A DNA stretch of 24,093 nt from PALSA-505 sp036496025 (GTDB lineage: Bacteria > Actinomycetota > Actinomycetes > Streptosporangiales > Streptosporangiaceae): the NCBI GenBank assembly GCA_036496025.1, contig DASXLW010000246.1:1-24093 (forward strand), read 5' to 3'. The stretch's first letter is position 1, and every line of letters begins with the position of its first letter. The position numbers were made by a program, and so were the translations under genes. The notes under the pieces were generated by a model. That model ran no database searches. It saw nothing but the letters and a program-made list of their open reading frames with translations, and was not told the DNA's origin. Positions 1 through 6,563 of the stretch are shown here, one piece after another.

Positions 1-1340
1 GTGGAGCCGAGGAAGCCGCCGGTCTCGGTCTGCCACCAGGTGTCCACGATCACGGCCTCGCCCTTGCCGACGACCTCGTGGTACCAGCGCCACACCTCGG
101 GCTCGATCGGCTCGCCCACCGTGGTCATGTGCTTGAACCGGTAGTCGTACTTCGCCGGCTCATCCGGGCCCAGCTTGCGCAGCTGCCGGATGGCGGTGGG
201 GGAGGTGTGGAAGATGTTCACCCCGAGCCGCTCGGCAATCCGCCAGGGCCGGCCGGCGTCGGGATAGTTCGGCACACCCTCGTAGATAACCGTGGTGGTG
301 CCCAGCGCCAGCGGCCCGTAGACGATGTAGGAGTGGCCGGTGATCCAGCCGATGTCGGCCATGCACCAGTACGTGTCGTCCGGGTGGATGTCCTGGTAGA
401 ACTTGGACGTGCCGGCGACGTAGGAGAGATAGCCGCCGGTGCTGTGCTGGCAGCCCTTCGGGCGGCCGGTCGTGCCGCTGGTGTACATGAGGAACAGCGG
501 CGCCTCGGCCGGCATGGACACCGGCTCCACCACCGCGCCGCGGTAGTCGCCCATCAGTTCGTCGACGAAGTGGTCCCGGCCCTCGACCATGGGCGTCTGC
601 GAGGCGTACTGGCCCTCGTGCCGGCGGAAGACCAGTACCTTCTCGACCTCCTGGCCCTCCTTGCGCGCGGCCGCCACCGCCTCGTCGGCCTTGACCTTGT
701 GGTCGAGCAGGGAGCCGCTGCGGTAGTAGCCGTCCATCGTGATCAGGATGCTGCTGCCCGAGTCGGCGATCCGCCCGCCGCAGGCCGCGCCGCTGAACCC
801 CGCGAACACCTGGGAGTGGATGACGCCGAGCCGCGCGCAGGCCAGCATGACCACCGGGAGTTCGGGGACCATCGGCATGTGCAGGGTGACCCGGTCACCG
901 GCCTGCACCCCGCCGAAGTCGCGCAGCAGCGCGGCGAACTCGTTGACCCGCCGGTGCAGCTCCCGGTAGGAGATGGCCACCGAGTCCGCCGACTCCGGCT
1001 CGGGCACCCAGATCAGCGCCGCCTTGTTGGCGCTGGTCTCCAGGTGCCGGTCCACGCAGTTGTAGCAGGCGTTCAGCTTGCCCCCGACGAACCATTTCCA
1101 GAACGGCGCCTCGCTCGTGTCCAGCGTGGTGTGCCAGTACTTGTCCCAGCTCAGCAGGTCGGCGTACTCGCGGAAGCACTCCGGATAGTGCTCCTCGGTG
1201 AACCGCTGGCGGATGTCCGGGTCAGCCGCGTTCGCCTGCCCGATGAACCGGGCCGGCGGGTAAAAGTACTCCTCTTCGCGCCAGTGGACGGCTATCTGCG
1301 ACTCGGAGACCTCGCCGAGCTCTTCCTGACCTTCTGTCAT
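1..1340 (-). CDS. acs: Acetyl-CoA synthetase, N-terminal part (runs off the window start)
   Basis: AMP-forming acetate-CoA ligase: acetate + ATP + CoA gives acetyl-CoA + AMP + PPi, in the cytoplasm. About 446 residues of an expected ~650 are present; the C-terminal domain with the acetylatable lysine lies beyond base 1. Visible family signatures, in order, are the N-terminal ACS segment (YADLLSWDKYWHTTLD, FWKWFVGGKLNACYNCVDRH), the adenylate-binding P-loop (YTSGTTGRPKG), the stretch MADIGWITGHSYIVYGPL, GEPIEPEVW, and the WWQTETGG motif that binds the adenylate. The ATG at 1338-1340 is preceded by GGAGGT (1348-1353) with good spacing, which fixes the start. It is divergent from the mannosyltransferase gene. 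No frameshift is seen in the visible part. Identity is very secure. Confidence 0.97.
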   Translation of the reverse strand, partial: MTEGQEELGEVSESQIAVHWREEEYFYPPARFIGQANAADPDIRQRFTEEHYPECFREYADLLSWDKYWHTTLDTSEAPFWKWFVGGKLNACYNCVDRHLETSANKAALIWVPEPESADSVAISYRELHRRVNEFAALLRDFGGVQAGDRVTLHMPMVPELPVVMLACARLGVIHSQVFAGFSGAACGGRIADSGSSILITMDGYYRSGSLLDHKVKADEAVAAARKEGQEVEKVLVFRRHEGQYASQTPMVEGRDHFVDELMGDYRGAVVEPVSMPAEAPLFLMYTSGTTGRPKGCQHSTGGYLSYVAGTSKFYQDIHPDDTYWCMADIGWITGHSYIVYGPLALGTTTVIYEGVPNYPDAGRPWRIAERLGVNIFHTSPTAIRQLRKLGPDEPAKYDYRFKHMTTVGEPIEPEVWRWYHEVVGKGEAVIVDTWWQTETGGFLGS

Positions 1341-1347
1341 GGCCCGT

Positions 1348-1353
1348 ACCTCC
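1348..1353 (-). promoter_or_regulatory. Ribosome binding site of acs
   Basis: GGAGGT on the minus strand, seven bases upstream of the acs ATG. It decides the start codon. Unlike several other genes here, acs therefore has a normal leader. Confidence 0.75.
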
Positions 1354-1385
1354 GCTGGAAGATCGTTAGGCGGGTTAATCGTATC

Positions 1386-1399
1386 GCCCGCCGGCGGGC
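1386..1399. promoter_or_regulatory. 14-bp perfect palindrome upstream of acs
   Basis: GCCCGCCGGCGGGC is a perfect dyad just upstream of a -10-like TACGAT (minus strand, 1378-1383) of acs. It could be an operator, but GC-only palindromes arise easily in this genome, so support is weak. Confidence 0.25.
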
Positions 1400-1431
1400 C
1401 GGGCCAGGGGATCATCACCCCCGCGAGAGGG

Positions 1432-1459
1432 TTGACATCACAGCCATCCGGGGTATGTT
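1432..1459 (+). promoter_or_regulatory. Sigma-70-type promoter for the mannosyltransferase gene
   Basis: TTGACA at 1432-1437 and TATGTT at 1454-1459, separated by 16 bp, form the best housekeeping (HrdB/SigA-like) promoter in the window. Transcription would start near 1466, giving an untranslated leader of about 210 nt before the GTG start at 1675. Confidence 0.6.
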
Positions 1460-1674
1460 GCTGCGCAGTCCAGCACCGGGCTGACCGGGGGGTTGGACCC
1501 AGTAAGGGCCCGGGCGCCCAGTAGACAACGGGGACCTGGCTCGCCCTCGGCGAGCCGGTTTGCGGTCCGAAGGGAGCCCGGGTCCTTTCCGTGCCGGGAC
1601 GCCAACTGGTCTCGTTCATCGGTTACCCTGAGCGGTCGGCCAGATCGAAACCCACCGCGAGGAGCAGGGAGAGC
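1460..1674 (+). other. Long untranslated leader with hairpins (acs-ppm1 intergenic region)
   Basis: The 334-bp gap between the divergent acs and ppm1 genes holds both promoters and this leader. It contains a strong hairpin at 1538-1556 and a possible second stem, CCCGG (1577-1581) with CCGGG (1594-1598). I do not recognise a known riboswitch family. No convincing small gene was seen in it. Confidence 0.4.
1538..1556 (+). terminator. Hairpin in the ppm1 leader (possible attenuator)
   Basis: GGCTCGCC, a three-base loop CTC, then GGCGAGCC form a perfect 8-bp stem. It can be extended outward by a T-G wobble and a C-G pair, and is followed by a short run of T. It lies between the predicted promoter and the ppm1 start, so it could attenuate transcription or stabilise the leader. 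The function is inferred. Confidence 0.4.
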
Positions 1675-2460
1675 GTGACCGGCAGTTATCCTCCGATCGG
1701 CACGGTGCTGGTCATCGTCCCCACCTACAACGAGCGGGAGAACCTGGAACCGGTGGCTGCCCGGGTCAGGACCGCGGTGCCCGACGCGGACCTGCTCGTC
1801 GTGGACGACAACAGCCCGGACGGCACCGGTGAGCTCGCCGACAAGCTGGCCGCCGCGGACGCCCGGATCCATGTTCTGCACCGGCCGGGGAAGTCAGGGC
1901 TCGGCGCCGCGTACGTCGCGGGCTTCGGCTGGGCCCTGGACCGCGGCTACGACGCGATGGTCGAGATGGACGCCGACGGATCCCACCAGCCCGAGGACCT
2001 GCCCCGGCTGCTGGCCGGGCTGGACCAGGCCGACCTGGTGGTGGGTACCAGGTGGATGCCGGGCGGGAAGATCGTCAACTGGCCCAAATCGCGCGAGATT
2101 CTCTCCCGCGGCGCGAACATCTACACGCGCGTGATGCTGGGCATCGCGGTCCGGGACGCGACCGGCGGGTTCCGCGCCTACCGGGCCGGCACGCTGCGGG
2201 CCATTGCGCTGGACGAGGTGGACTCGCAGGGCTACTGCTTCCAGATCGACCTCACCCTGCGTACCATTCAGGCCGGCCTCACCGTCGCAGAGATCCCGAT
2301 CACGTTCGTGGAACGCGCCCGCGGTCACAGCAAGATGAGCAATGCCATCGTCCGCGAGGCGTTCTGGCGGGTGGCCGTGTGGGGGGTGTCGAGGCGGACG
2401 GCCGGGCTGCGCGCCCGGATTCGCCCCGGGAAGCGAGAGCTTCCGGCCCGGCCCTCCTGA
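1675..2460 (+). CDS. ppm1: Polyprenol monophosphomannose synthase (GT2 family)
   Basis: Transfers mannose from GDP-mannose to polyprenol phosphate on the inner membrane face, making the mannose donor for lipoglycans and protein O-mannosylation. The 261-residue protein is a single GT2/DPM1 catalytic domain: VIVPTYNERENL near residues 13-24, VVDDNSPDGTG (42-52), metal-binding MDADGSHQPEDLP (98-110), GGFRAYR (164-170), and the C-terminal FVERARGHSKMS typical of dolichol-P-mannose synthases. The GTG at 1675 is chosen because the family begins shortly before VLVIVPTYNE and AGGAG lies at 1660-1664; the ATG at 1591 would add 28 atypical residues. It is a stand-alone enzyme, unlike the mycobacterial form associated with or fused to an apolipoprotein N-acyltransferase domain. 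It converges on rbpA with a 9-nt gap. Confidence 0.9.
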   Translation: MTGSYPPIGTVLVIVPTYNERENLEPVAARVRTAVPDADLLVVDDNSPDGTGELADKLAAADARIHVLHRPGKSGLGAAYVAGFGWALDRGYDAMVEMDADGSHQPEDLPRLLAGLDQADLVVGTRWMPGGKIVNWPKSREILSRGANIYTRVMLGIAVRDATGGFRAYRAGTLRAIALDEVDSQGYCFQIDLTLRTIQAGLTVAEIPITFVERARGHSKMSNAIVREAFWRVAVWGVSRRTAGLRARIRPGKRELPARPS

Positions 2461-2469
2461 GCGGGGACT

Positions 2470-2862
2470 CTAGGCGCTCTTGCGCTGCTGGCCCCGGCCG
2501 GACCGTGCGTCCCGGTCATCGCCCCCGGGCCCGCGCCGCTCCCTGATGACCGCCAGCCGCTCGGCGAGCACCTCTTCCAGGTCGGCGATGGTCCGCCGTT
2601 CCATCAGCATGTCCCAGTGGCTGCGCGGCGGCTTGGCCTTCTTCTGCGCGGGCAGGTCCACGGCCGCGGTGAACGCCGTCGCCCCGCAGACCCGGCATTC
2701 CCATACCGCCGGGATCTCCGCCTCAGCCGCGAACGGCACCGTGAAGTGATGACCCTTGGGGCAGTCGAAAGCGACCTCCCGGCGAGGTGCCAGGTCGGTG
2801 TTGCGGTCGTTCTCGTAGCTCGTCGCTCCGAGCCGGGTGCCGCGTAGTGCGCGTTCCGCCAT
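2470..2862 (-). CDS. rbpA: RNA polymerase-binding protein RbpA
   Basis: Actinobacterial transcription factor that binds RNA polymerase and group 1/2 sigma factors and stabilises the open complex. The 130-residue product shows the N-terminal tail (MAERALRGTRLGATSYE), a core with potential zinc ligands C34, H38, C56 and C59, a basic linker, and the sigma-interaction domain around residues 77-110 (KPPRSHWDMLMERR). The C-terminal tail is longer and more polar than in Mycobacterium. The start is the ATG at 2860-2862, preceded by GGGGAGG; a start 20 codons upstream is open but not family-like. A SigR-type promoter lies immediately upstream, as known for Streptomyces rbpA, so induction by thiol-oxidative stress is likely. 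Confidence 0.95.
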   Translation of the reverse strand: MAERALRGTRLGATSYENDRNTDLAPRREVAFDCPKGHHFTVPFAAEAEIPAVWECRVCGATAFTAAVDLPAQKKAKPPRSHWDMLMERRTIADLEEVLAERLAVIRERRGPGGDDRDARSGRGQQRKSA

Positions 2863-2902
2863 AACGTACTGCCTCCCCAGGCGCTGACCCGTCAAGTCCG
2901 TT

Positions 2903-2928
2903 AACGCTGAGTTCCCGGACAAGATTCC
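2903..2928 (-). promoter_or_regulatory. SigR/SigH-type (disulfide stress) promoter of rbpA
   Basis: Read on the minus strand, GGAAT (2928-2924) is followed after exactly 18 bases by GTT (2905-2903), matching the SigR consensus GGAAT-N18-GTT. Transcription would start roughly 30-35 nt before the rbpA ATG at 2862, leaving room for its ribosome binding site. In Streptomyces rbpA is known to be under SigR control, which supports the assignment. Confidence 0.75.
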
Positions 2929-3009
2929 CTTCCCGGCCAGGTTCCAACCACATCCGGCCCGCCGGATCGCCTGAGTTGCCCTGTCCGCCGGGGCCGGCCC
3001 GGCCCGCGA

Positions 3010-3819
3010 TTACGCGCCGCTCACCCGCCGCTCACGCCAGAGGGCCGGGTGAGCGAGGGAATGCCACTGGCCACGCTCGGTCAGCACATCCCGGAGCAGG
3101 ACGGTGTCATCGGTCATGATCCCGTCCGCGCCCAGGTCGAGCAGGCAGGTCATCTGGGTCCGGTCGTTCACCGTCCACACGTGCACCGCAAGCCCGAGCG
3201 CATGGGCCCGGCGGATGAAGCCGCGGGTGGCCACCACGGCCGGAATCTGCGCGCACCGCACGCCGGTACGGGCCAGCCGGCGGGCCAGCGCCGGGCCGTA
3301 GCCGGCCAGATTCCCCCCCATCCGGATCGCCGCCACCCCGGACGGCGACAGGGCGGTGCACACCGGCCGGCCCAGGGCCAGCCTGAAGGCGCGGAGCCGG
3401 CGGGCGGAGAACGAGCACACGCACACCCGGTCCCAGGCGGCGATCCGGCGCAGCGTGGCCGCGAGCGGGCCGATGGTGTTCTCCTCCTTCAGGTCGATGT
3501 TGAACCGGACGTGCGGCCAGGCGGTGAGCAGATCTTCCAGCAGCGGAATGGGCTCGGTCCCGCCGATGCGAGCCGCGGCGACCTCCTGGTACGTCATCCG
3601 CGAGATACGACCTTCGCGATCGGTGACCCGGTCCAGGGTGTGGTCGTGGAAAGCGAGCAGCACCCCGTCCGCGGTCGCGTGCGCGTCGGTTTCGAGATAC
3701 GTGTAGCCGAGGCCTACCGCATGCTCGAACGCCGGCCAGGAGTTCTCCGGGTGGTGTGCGGCTCCGCCCCGGTGCGCGATCGCGATCGGCCCTGGGTGCT
3801 CGAGGAACGCGTGGCCCAT
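3010..3819 (-). CDS. Glycerophosphodiester phosphodiesterase (GDPD/UgpQ-like)
   Basis: Hydrolyses glycerophosphodiesters to glycerol-3-phosphate and an alcohol. With the start at 3819 the protein is 269 residues, a TIM-barrel GDPD. Catalytic signatures are AHRGG (H16-R17), the HPENS segment, YLETDAHATADG with metal ligands E43 and D45, and AFHDHTLDR with H58/H60. Later blocks are FNIDLKE and, near the C-terminus, VHVWTVNDRTQM and LGADGIMTDD. No signal peptide is seen, so it is probably cytoplasmic. An upstream GTG at 3900 overlaps the methyltransferase stop by four bases and may represent coupling, but codons between 3900 and 3820 use many T/A third bases (TCT, ATT, ATA, CCT), unlike coding DNA here, so the ATG at 3819 is preferred. 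Confidence 0.88.
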   Translation of the reverse strand: MGHAFLEHPGPIAIAHRGGAAHHPENSWPAFEHAVGLGYTYLETDAHATADGVLLAFHDHTLDRVTDREGRISRMTYQEVAAARIGGTEPIPLLEDLLTAWPHVRFNIDLKEENTIGPLAATLRRIAAWDRVCVCSFSARRLRAFRLALGRPVCTALSPSGVAAIRMGGNLAGYGPALARRLARTGVRCAQIPAVVATRGFIRRAHALGLAVHVWTVNDRTQMTCLLDLGADGIMTDDTVLLRDVLTERGQWHSLAHPALWRERRVSGA

Positions 3820-3896
3820 GGCAGGGAGTATGCCGTCGGCGGCCGAAGAAATCTTGAACACGGCATGACCGGAAGAAGACGGACCGGTGCGCCTGG

Positions 3897-4619
3897 TCAC
3901 GGCGCCGCCCCCCCGGCGGCGTCGGCCCGCAGCACGCGGTATCCGGTGCGGGCCGCCACCCTCGTCACCGGCCAGCCGGCCTCCTCCAGCCAGCGGTGCA
4001 GCGAGTCGGCGCCGAGGTGCCGCTGCACGACCAGGTAGGCGGAGCCGCCGGGGGCCAGCCGGCGCAGCCAGGTCGTGAGCAGCTCATGCAGCGCCTGCTT
4101 GCCGATCCGGGCGGGCGGGTTGGACCAGATCGTCTCCAGCCGCCCGGGCAGGGCCGGGTCGTCGGGCGTGACGCAGCGCACGTTGCCCAGGCCCGCGCGG
4201 TCGGCGTTACGCGCGCACAGGCCGAGGGCCCGCTGGTTGACGTCCACCGCCCAGACCGTCGCCCCCGGCGAACGGTACGCGAGCACCAGGGCCAGCGGCC
4301 CGTAGCCGCAGCCCAGGTCGAGCAGGTTGCCGGTGCGCGGAGGATCGGGCACGGTGTCCAGCAGCAGCCGGGTGCCCGGGTCGAGCCGGGCCGCCGAGAA
4401 CACCCCGGCGTCGGTCTCCAGCGCCAGGTGCAGGCCGGGCAGGACGACATGCACCAGGCCGGGCCGGTGCGCAGCCTGCGGGCGCTCGGTGAAGTAGTGC
4501 TGATCCGCGCCGATGGCGATGCCTTCCCCGATAGCGATCAGCCGGTGCGGGCCGTCGGGGCGGCCTGGCCGGCCTGCTGGCCCTGCCGCGCCGGGTTGAT
4601 GTACTTGCGGGTCACCCAC
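3897..4619 (-). CDS. RsmC/RlmG-like class I SAM-dependent methyltransferase
   Basis: Probable N-methyltransferase of the small-domain (MTS) family that modifies guanine in rRNA; the substrate is not proven. Seen: DQHYFTERP near residues 39-47, typical of the RsmC/RlmG group; motif I LLDLGCGYGPLAL (99-111); AVDVNQRAL (124-132) with the acidic residue for SAM ribose; the catalytic-loop motif NPP (167-169); and a C-terminal strand block ending near GYRVLRA. The start is uncertain. GTG at 4619 is the only good in-frame start, but it overlaps the DUF3817 gene by 82 bases and the first ~27 residues are Pro/Gly-rich and not family-like. Translation may instead begin near 4540 from a non-canonical codon overlapping the DUF3817 stop. 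Confidence 0.82.
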   Translation of the reverse strand: MGDPQVHQPGAAGPAGRPGRPDGPHRLIAIGEGIAIGADQHYFTERPQAAHRPGLVHVVLPGLHLALETDAGVFSAARLDPGTRLLLDTVPDPPRTGNLLDLGCGYGPLALVLAYRSPGATVWAVDVNQRALGLCARNADRAGLGNVRCVTPDDPALPGRLETIWSNPPARIGKQALHELLTTWLRRLAPGGSAYLVVQRHLGADSLHRWLEEAGWPVTRVAARTGYRVLRADAAGGAAP

Positions 4620-4885
4620 CGCTCGACCACGAACGTGAGCACCGGGATCGTCCCCGCGGCCAGCATGAGGATGGTCGGGCCGATGGTCAGCCGCAGCCGC
4701 CTGGCCAGCAGGTACGCCGTGATCAGGTAGATGATGTACAAGATCCCGTGCAGCGTGCCGACGTCGTTCACGACGACGTCGTTGCCCGCGGCCACCTGCA
4801 GCGGTATCCCGACGAAGCAGAGCACGATCAGCACCGTTCCGGTGATGTACGCCATCACCCGGTAGCGGCGCACGGCCGCATCCAC
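4538..4885 (-). CDS. DUF3817 integral membrane protein
   Basis: A 115-residue membrane protein of the DUF3817 family, common in actinobacteria; its biochemical role is unknown. Three hydrophobic helices are visible: about residues 9-27 (MAYITGTVLIVLCFVGIPL), 41-60 (GTLHGILYIIYLITAYLLA), and 67-86 (TIGPTILMLAAGTIPVLTFV). The family-typical HGILY and VERWVTRKY stretches are present. The polar C-terminus is rich in Gln and Ala. The start is the GTG at 4883-4885, fixed by a perfect AGGAGGTG five bases upstream; a much longer open frame extends to 5839 but runs antisense through other genes. The gene follows the small membrane protein gene after 67 bp and overlaps the methyltransferase. Confidence 0.85.
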   Translation of the reverse strand: MDAAVRRYRVMAYITGTVLIVLCFVGIPLQVAAGNDVVVNDVGTLHGILYIIYLITAYLLARRLRLTIGPTILMLAAGTIPVLTFVVERWVTRKYINPARQGQQAGQAAPTARTG

Positions 4886-4890
4886 CGCAC

Positions 4891-4898
4891 CACCTCCT
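4891..4898 (-). promoter_or_regulatory. Strong ribosome binding site of the DUF3817 gene
   Basis: AGGAGGTG on the minus strand, five bases before the GTG at 4885. It decides the start within a much longer open frame. Confidence 0.75.
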
Positions 4899-4952
4899 GC
4901 TGTGCTCCCGGGTCCGGCCGGAACCGGAGTCGGTAACTGCCGGGCCGACCGG

Positions 4953-5408
4953 TCACCGGATCCCGTGCCATCGGCCGTGGTTCTTGACCTGCTCCTGCAG
5001 CCGGGCGAGATAGGCGTTGTAGGCGGCCAGATCCTTGTCCTCTGGCTCCGCCTGACCGGCCTCCTGGTCATCATCGCGGCCCGCGGAGCCGGCCGGCCGG
5101 CCGCCCAGCGCGAGCTCCGCCTCGGCAGCGTCTGTCCCGGTGTCGGGGGGAGAAAATTCATCGCGGATCGTCTTGGCCCAGAACACCACGGCGAACACCG
5201 CGAAGATGGGCCACTCGAACGTGTAAGCCCAGCTGAGCGCGTTGCCCTCCTCGGCCCGCCGGAGCTGCCAGTAGCCGAGAGCGAGCATCCCCGCCACCGA
5301 CACCACCATGGCCAGGTGCCAGCCGAGCCAGCGGGGCCTGACGAGGAACCGCCAGCTAGCCGCCGGTGCGTGCTCGGCGGCCGGCCGGCCGGCCTCAGCG
5401 CTGGACAT
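4953..5408 (-). CDS. Small conserved actinobacterial membrane protein
   Basis: A 151-residue protein with two membrane helices, about residues 28-46 (WLGWHLAMVVSVAGMLALG) and 64-79 (FEWPIFAVFAVVFWAK). WLGWH followed by GYWQLRRAE resembles the start of SURF1-like proteins, but the rest of SURF1 is absent. The C-terminal half (from ~85) is charged, Glu/Asp-rich and probably cytoplasmic, ending in a short helix (AYNAYLARLQEQV). Proteins of this layout are often found next to DUF3817 genes in actinomycetes; function is unknown. The ATG at 5406-5408 gives the family-like start. No strong ribosome binding site precedes it. Confidence 0.75.
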   Translation of the reverse strand: MSSAEAGRPAAEHAPAASWRFLVRPRWLGWHLAMVVSVAGMLALGYWQLRRAEEGNALSWAYTFEWPIFAVFAVVFWAKTIRDEFSPPDTGTDAAEAELALGGRPAGSAGRDDDQEAGQAEPEDKDLAAYNAYLARLQEQVKNHGRWHGIR

Positions 5409-5475
5409 GGTCTGACTCTAGCGCCGCACCAGGGCTGATCTGCGTGGCGACCGTGCGGTTTGCCGGGCGAGCGGC

Positions 5476-5481
5476 GATAAT
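5476..5481 (+). promoter_or_regulatory. -10 box of a probable leaderless transcript
   Basis: GATAAT ends seven bases before the ATG at 5489, so transcription would begin at or next to the start codon. No ribosome binding site is present. No -35 box at standard spacing was recognised. Confidence 0.5.
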
Positions 5482-5488
5482 CGGGCTC

Positions 5489-5815
5489 ATGGCCCTGGCC
5501 GACGTGCTCTCGCGGCGCCGCGGGCGGGCCGCGCGGATACCCGAGCGGCTCGATGAGCTGCGCGGGCCCGCACAGGGGGTCGTGGTGCTGCCCGTGCACC
5601 TGACCTGGTACGGGCTGCGCGAGTTCGACGTCTCCGATGCTCCGAGCCGGGTGCGCATGTACACGATCGTGCTGAGCCAGGGCGAGCGCAACGATATTGC
5701 CCGGTTCTTGCACCCGGGGCTGCTGCGCCAGGACTGGCCGCACCTGCGCGCCCTCGTCACGCGCGAGGTCCGCGACGCCTGCGCTCGCCGGCTCGCCCTG
5801 CCGGCCTCCGGCTAG
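5489..5815 (+). CDS. Conserved actinobacterial protein of unknown function
   Basis: A 108-residue soluble protein; I know no assigned function. It begins MALADVLSRRRGR, then a block IPERLDELRGPAQGVVVLPVHLTWYGLREFDV, a strand VRMYTIVLSQGERNDIARF, and a C-terminal helix HLRALVTREVRDAC. Similar small proteins occur across Streptomyces and relatives as single genes. The ATG at 5489 is chosen over upstream starts (e.g. 5366) because the extension would run through the neighbouring divergent gene, and because a GATAAT box lies seven bases before this ATG. The gene sits between the membrane protein operon and adk, and is separated from adk by its own promoter-like sequence. Confidence 0.72.
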   Translation: MALADVLSRRRGRAARIPERLDELRGPAQGVVVLPVHLTWYGLREFDVSDAPSRVRMYTIVLSQGERNDIARFLHPGLLRQDWPHLRALVTREVRDACARRLALPASG

Positions 5816-5845
5816 CACGGCATCCCGGCGGGCGGTCACCCCGCG

Positions 5846-5874
5846 TTGTCGCGCGGCGCCCGGCGTGCCATGGT
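5846..5874 (+). promoter_or_regulatory. Promoter of the adk-prs operon, probably leaderless
   Basis: TTGTCG (5846-5851), a 17-bp spacer, then CATGGT (5869-5874), which ends six bases before the adk ATG at 5881. Spacing fits a sigma-70-type promoter with transcription starting at the initiation codon. The -10 box is imperfect. Confidence 0.45.
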
Positions 5875-5880
5875 GGCGGC

Positions 5881-6549
5881 ATGCGCAAATACGTGATCAT
5901 GGGCGTGCAGGGCAGCGGCAAGGGCACGCAGAGCCGGATGCTCGCCTCCGACCTCGACCTGGTGCACATCGGCGTGGGCGACATCTTCCGGTGGAACGTC
6001 CAGCAGCACACCAAGCTGGGCGCCCAGGTGCGGCGCACGATGGCCACGGGCGAACTGGTCGCCGACGAGACGGTGGAGGACATCGTGCGGGACCGGCTGA
6101 CCGAGCACGACTGGAACTACGGGTTCGTCATCGACGGCTTCCCGCGCAACCGGCGGCAGGCCGAGTTCTTCCTGGAGAGCTACGACATCGACGGCGTCAT
6201 CTACCTCGACCTGCCCGACAGCGAGGTGCGGCGCCGGGTGCTGGCCCGGCGGCTCTGCTCGGGCTGCGGCATGGACTACAACCTCATTGACAACAGCCCG
6301 GACGTGCCGGGCAAGTGCGACAACTGCGGCGGCGAGCTCGTCCAGCGCGAGGACGACACCGAGGAGGCGCTGGCGGTGCGGCTGCGCGAGTACCACGAAA
6401 AGACCGATCCCGTGCTGGAGGTTTTCCGGCGCAAGGAGTTCGTGATCACGGTGGACGCACGGCCCGAGCCCGAGGTGGTCCAGCAGGCCATCCGCAACGG
6501 GCTCGCGCTGCCGCCCTACCACCCCGTGCATGATGCCGATCAGCGGTAA
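5881..6549 (+). CDS. adk: Adenylate kinase-family nucleoside monophosphate kinase, zinc-LID type
   Basis: Catalyses AMP + ATP to 2 ADP, by family. The 222-residue protein has the P-loop GVQGSGKGT (8-16), where the usual Pro of GxPGxGKGT is Gln; the NMP-binding region VGDIFRWNVQ, where ribosomal-locus Adk usually has an LRAAV-like sequence; DGFPRN (85-90); and a LID domain with four Cys (C126, C129, C146, C149) that should hold a structural zinc. The conserved LREYHEKTDPVLE helix follows. Its place outside the secY ribosomal operon and the departures from the classical motifs suggest a second adenylate kinase-like enzyme, so the exact nucleotide specificity is open. The prs gene follows after 14 bp, implying one transcript. 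Confidence 0.85.
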   Translation: MRKYVIMGVQGSGKGTQSRMLASDLDLVHIGVGDIFRWNVQQHTKLGAQVRRTMATGELVADETVEDIVRDRLTEHDWNYGFVIDGFPRNRRQAEFFLESYDIDGVIYLDLPDSEVRRRVLARRLCSGCGMDYNLIDNSPDVPGKCDNCGGELVQREDDTEEALAVRLREYHEKTDPVLEVFRRKEFVITVDARPEPEVVQQAIRNGLALPPYHPVHDADQR

Positions 6550-6563
6550 CCCGGGAGCGCCTG

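Noticed and set aside
78..1484. A 468-codon plus-strand open frame opposite acs
   Set aside because: Shadow of the acetyl-CoA synthetase frame; no domain is seen.
1455..1484. Nine-codon leader peptide beginning within the ppm1 promoter
   Set aside because: Its ATG lies inside the -10 box, so it would not be in the transcript.
1460..1674. Known riboswitch (SAM-IV, ydaO, 6C RNA) in the ppm1 leader
   Set aside because: I could not match the conserved core of any of these; only generic hairpins are evident.
4886..5839. N-terminal extension of the DUF3817 frame
   Set aside because: It passes antisense or out of frame through two other genes, while a perfect ribosome binding site marks GTG 4885 as the start.
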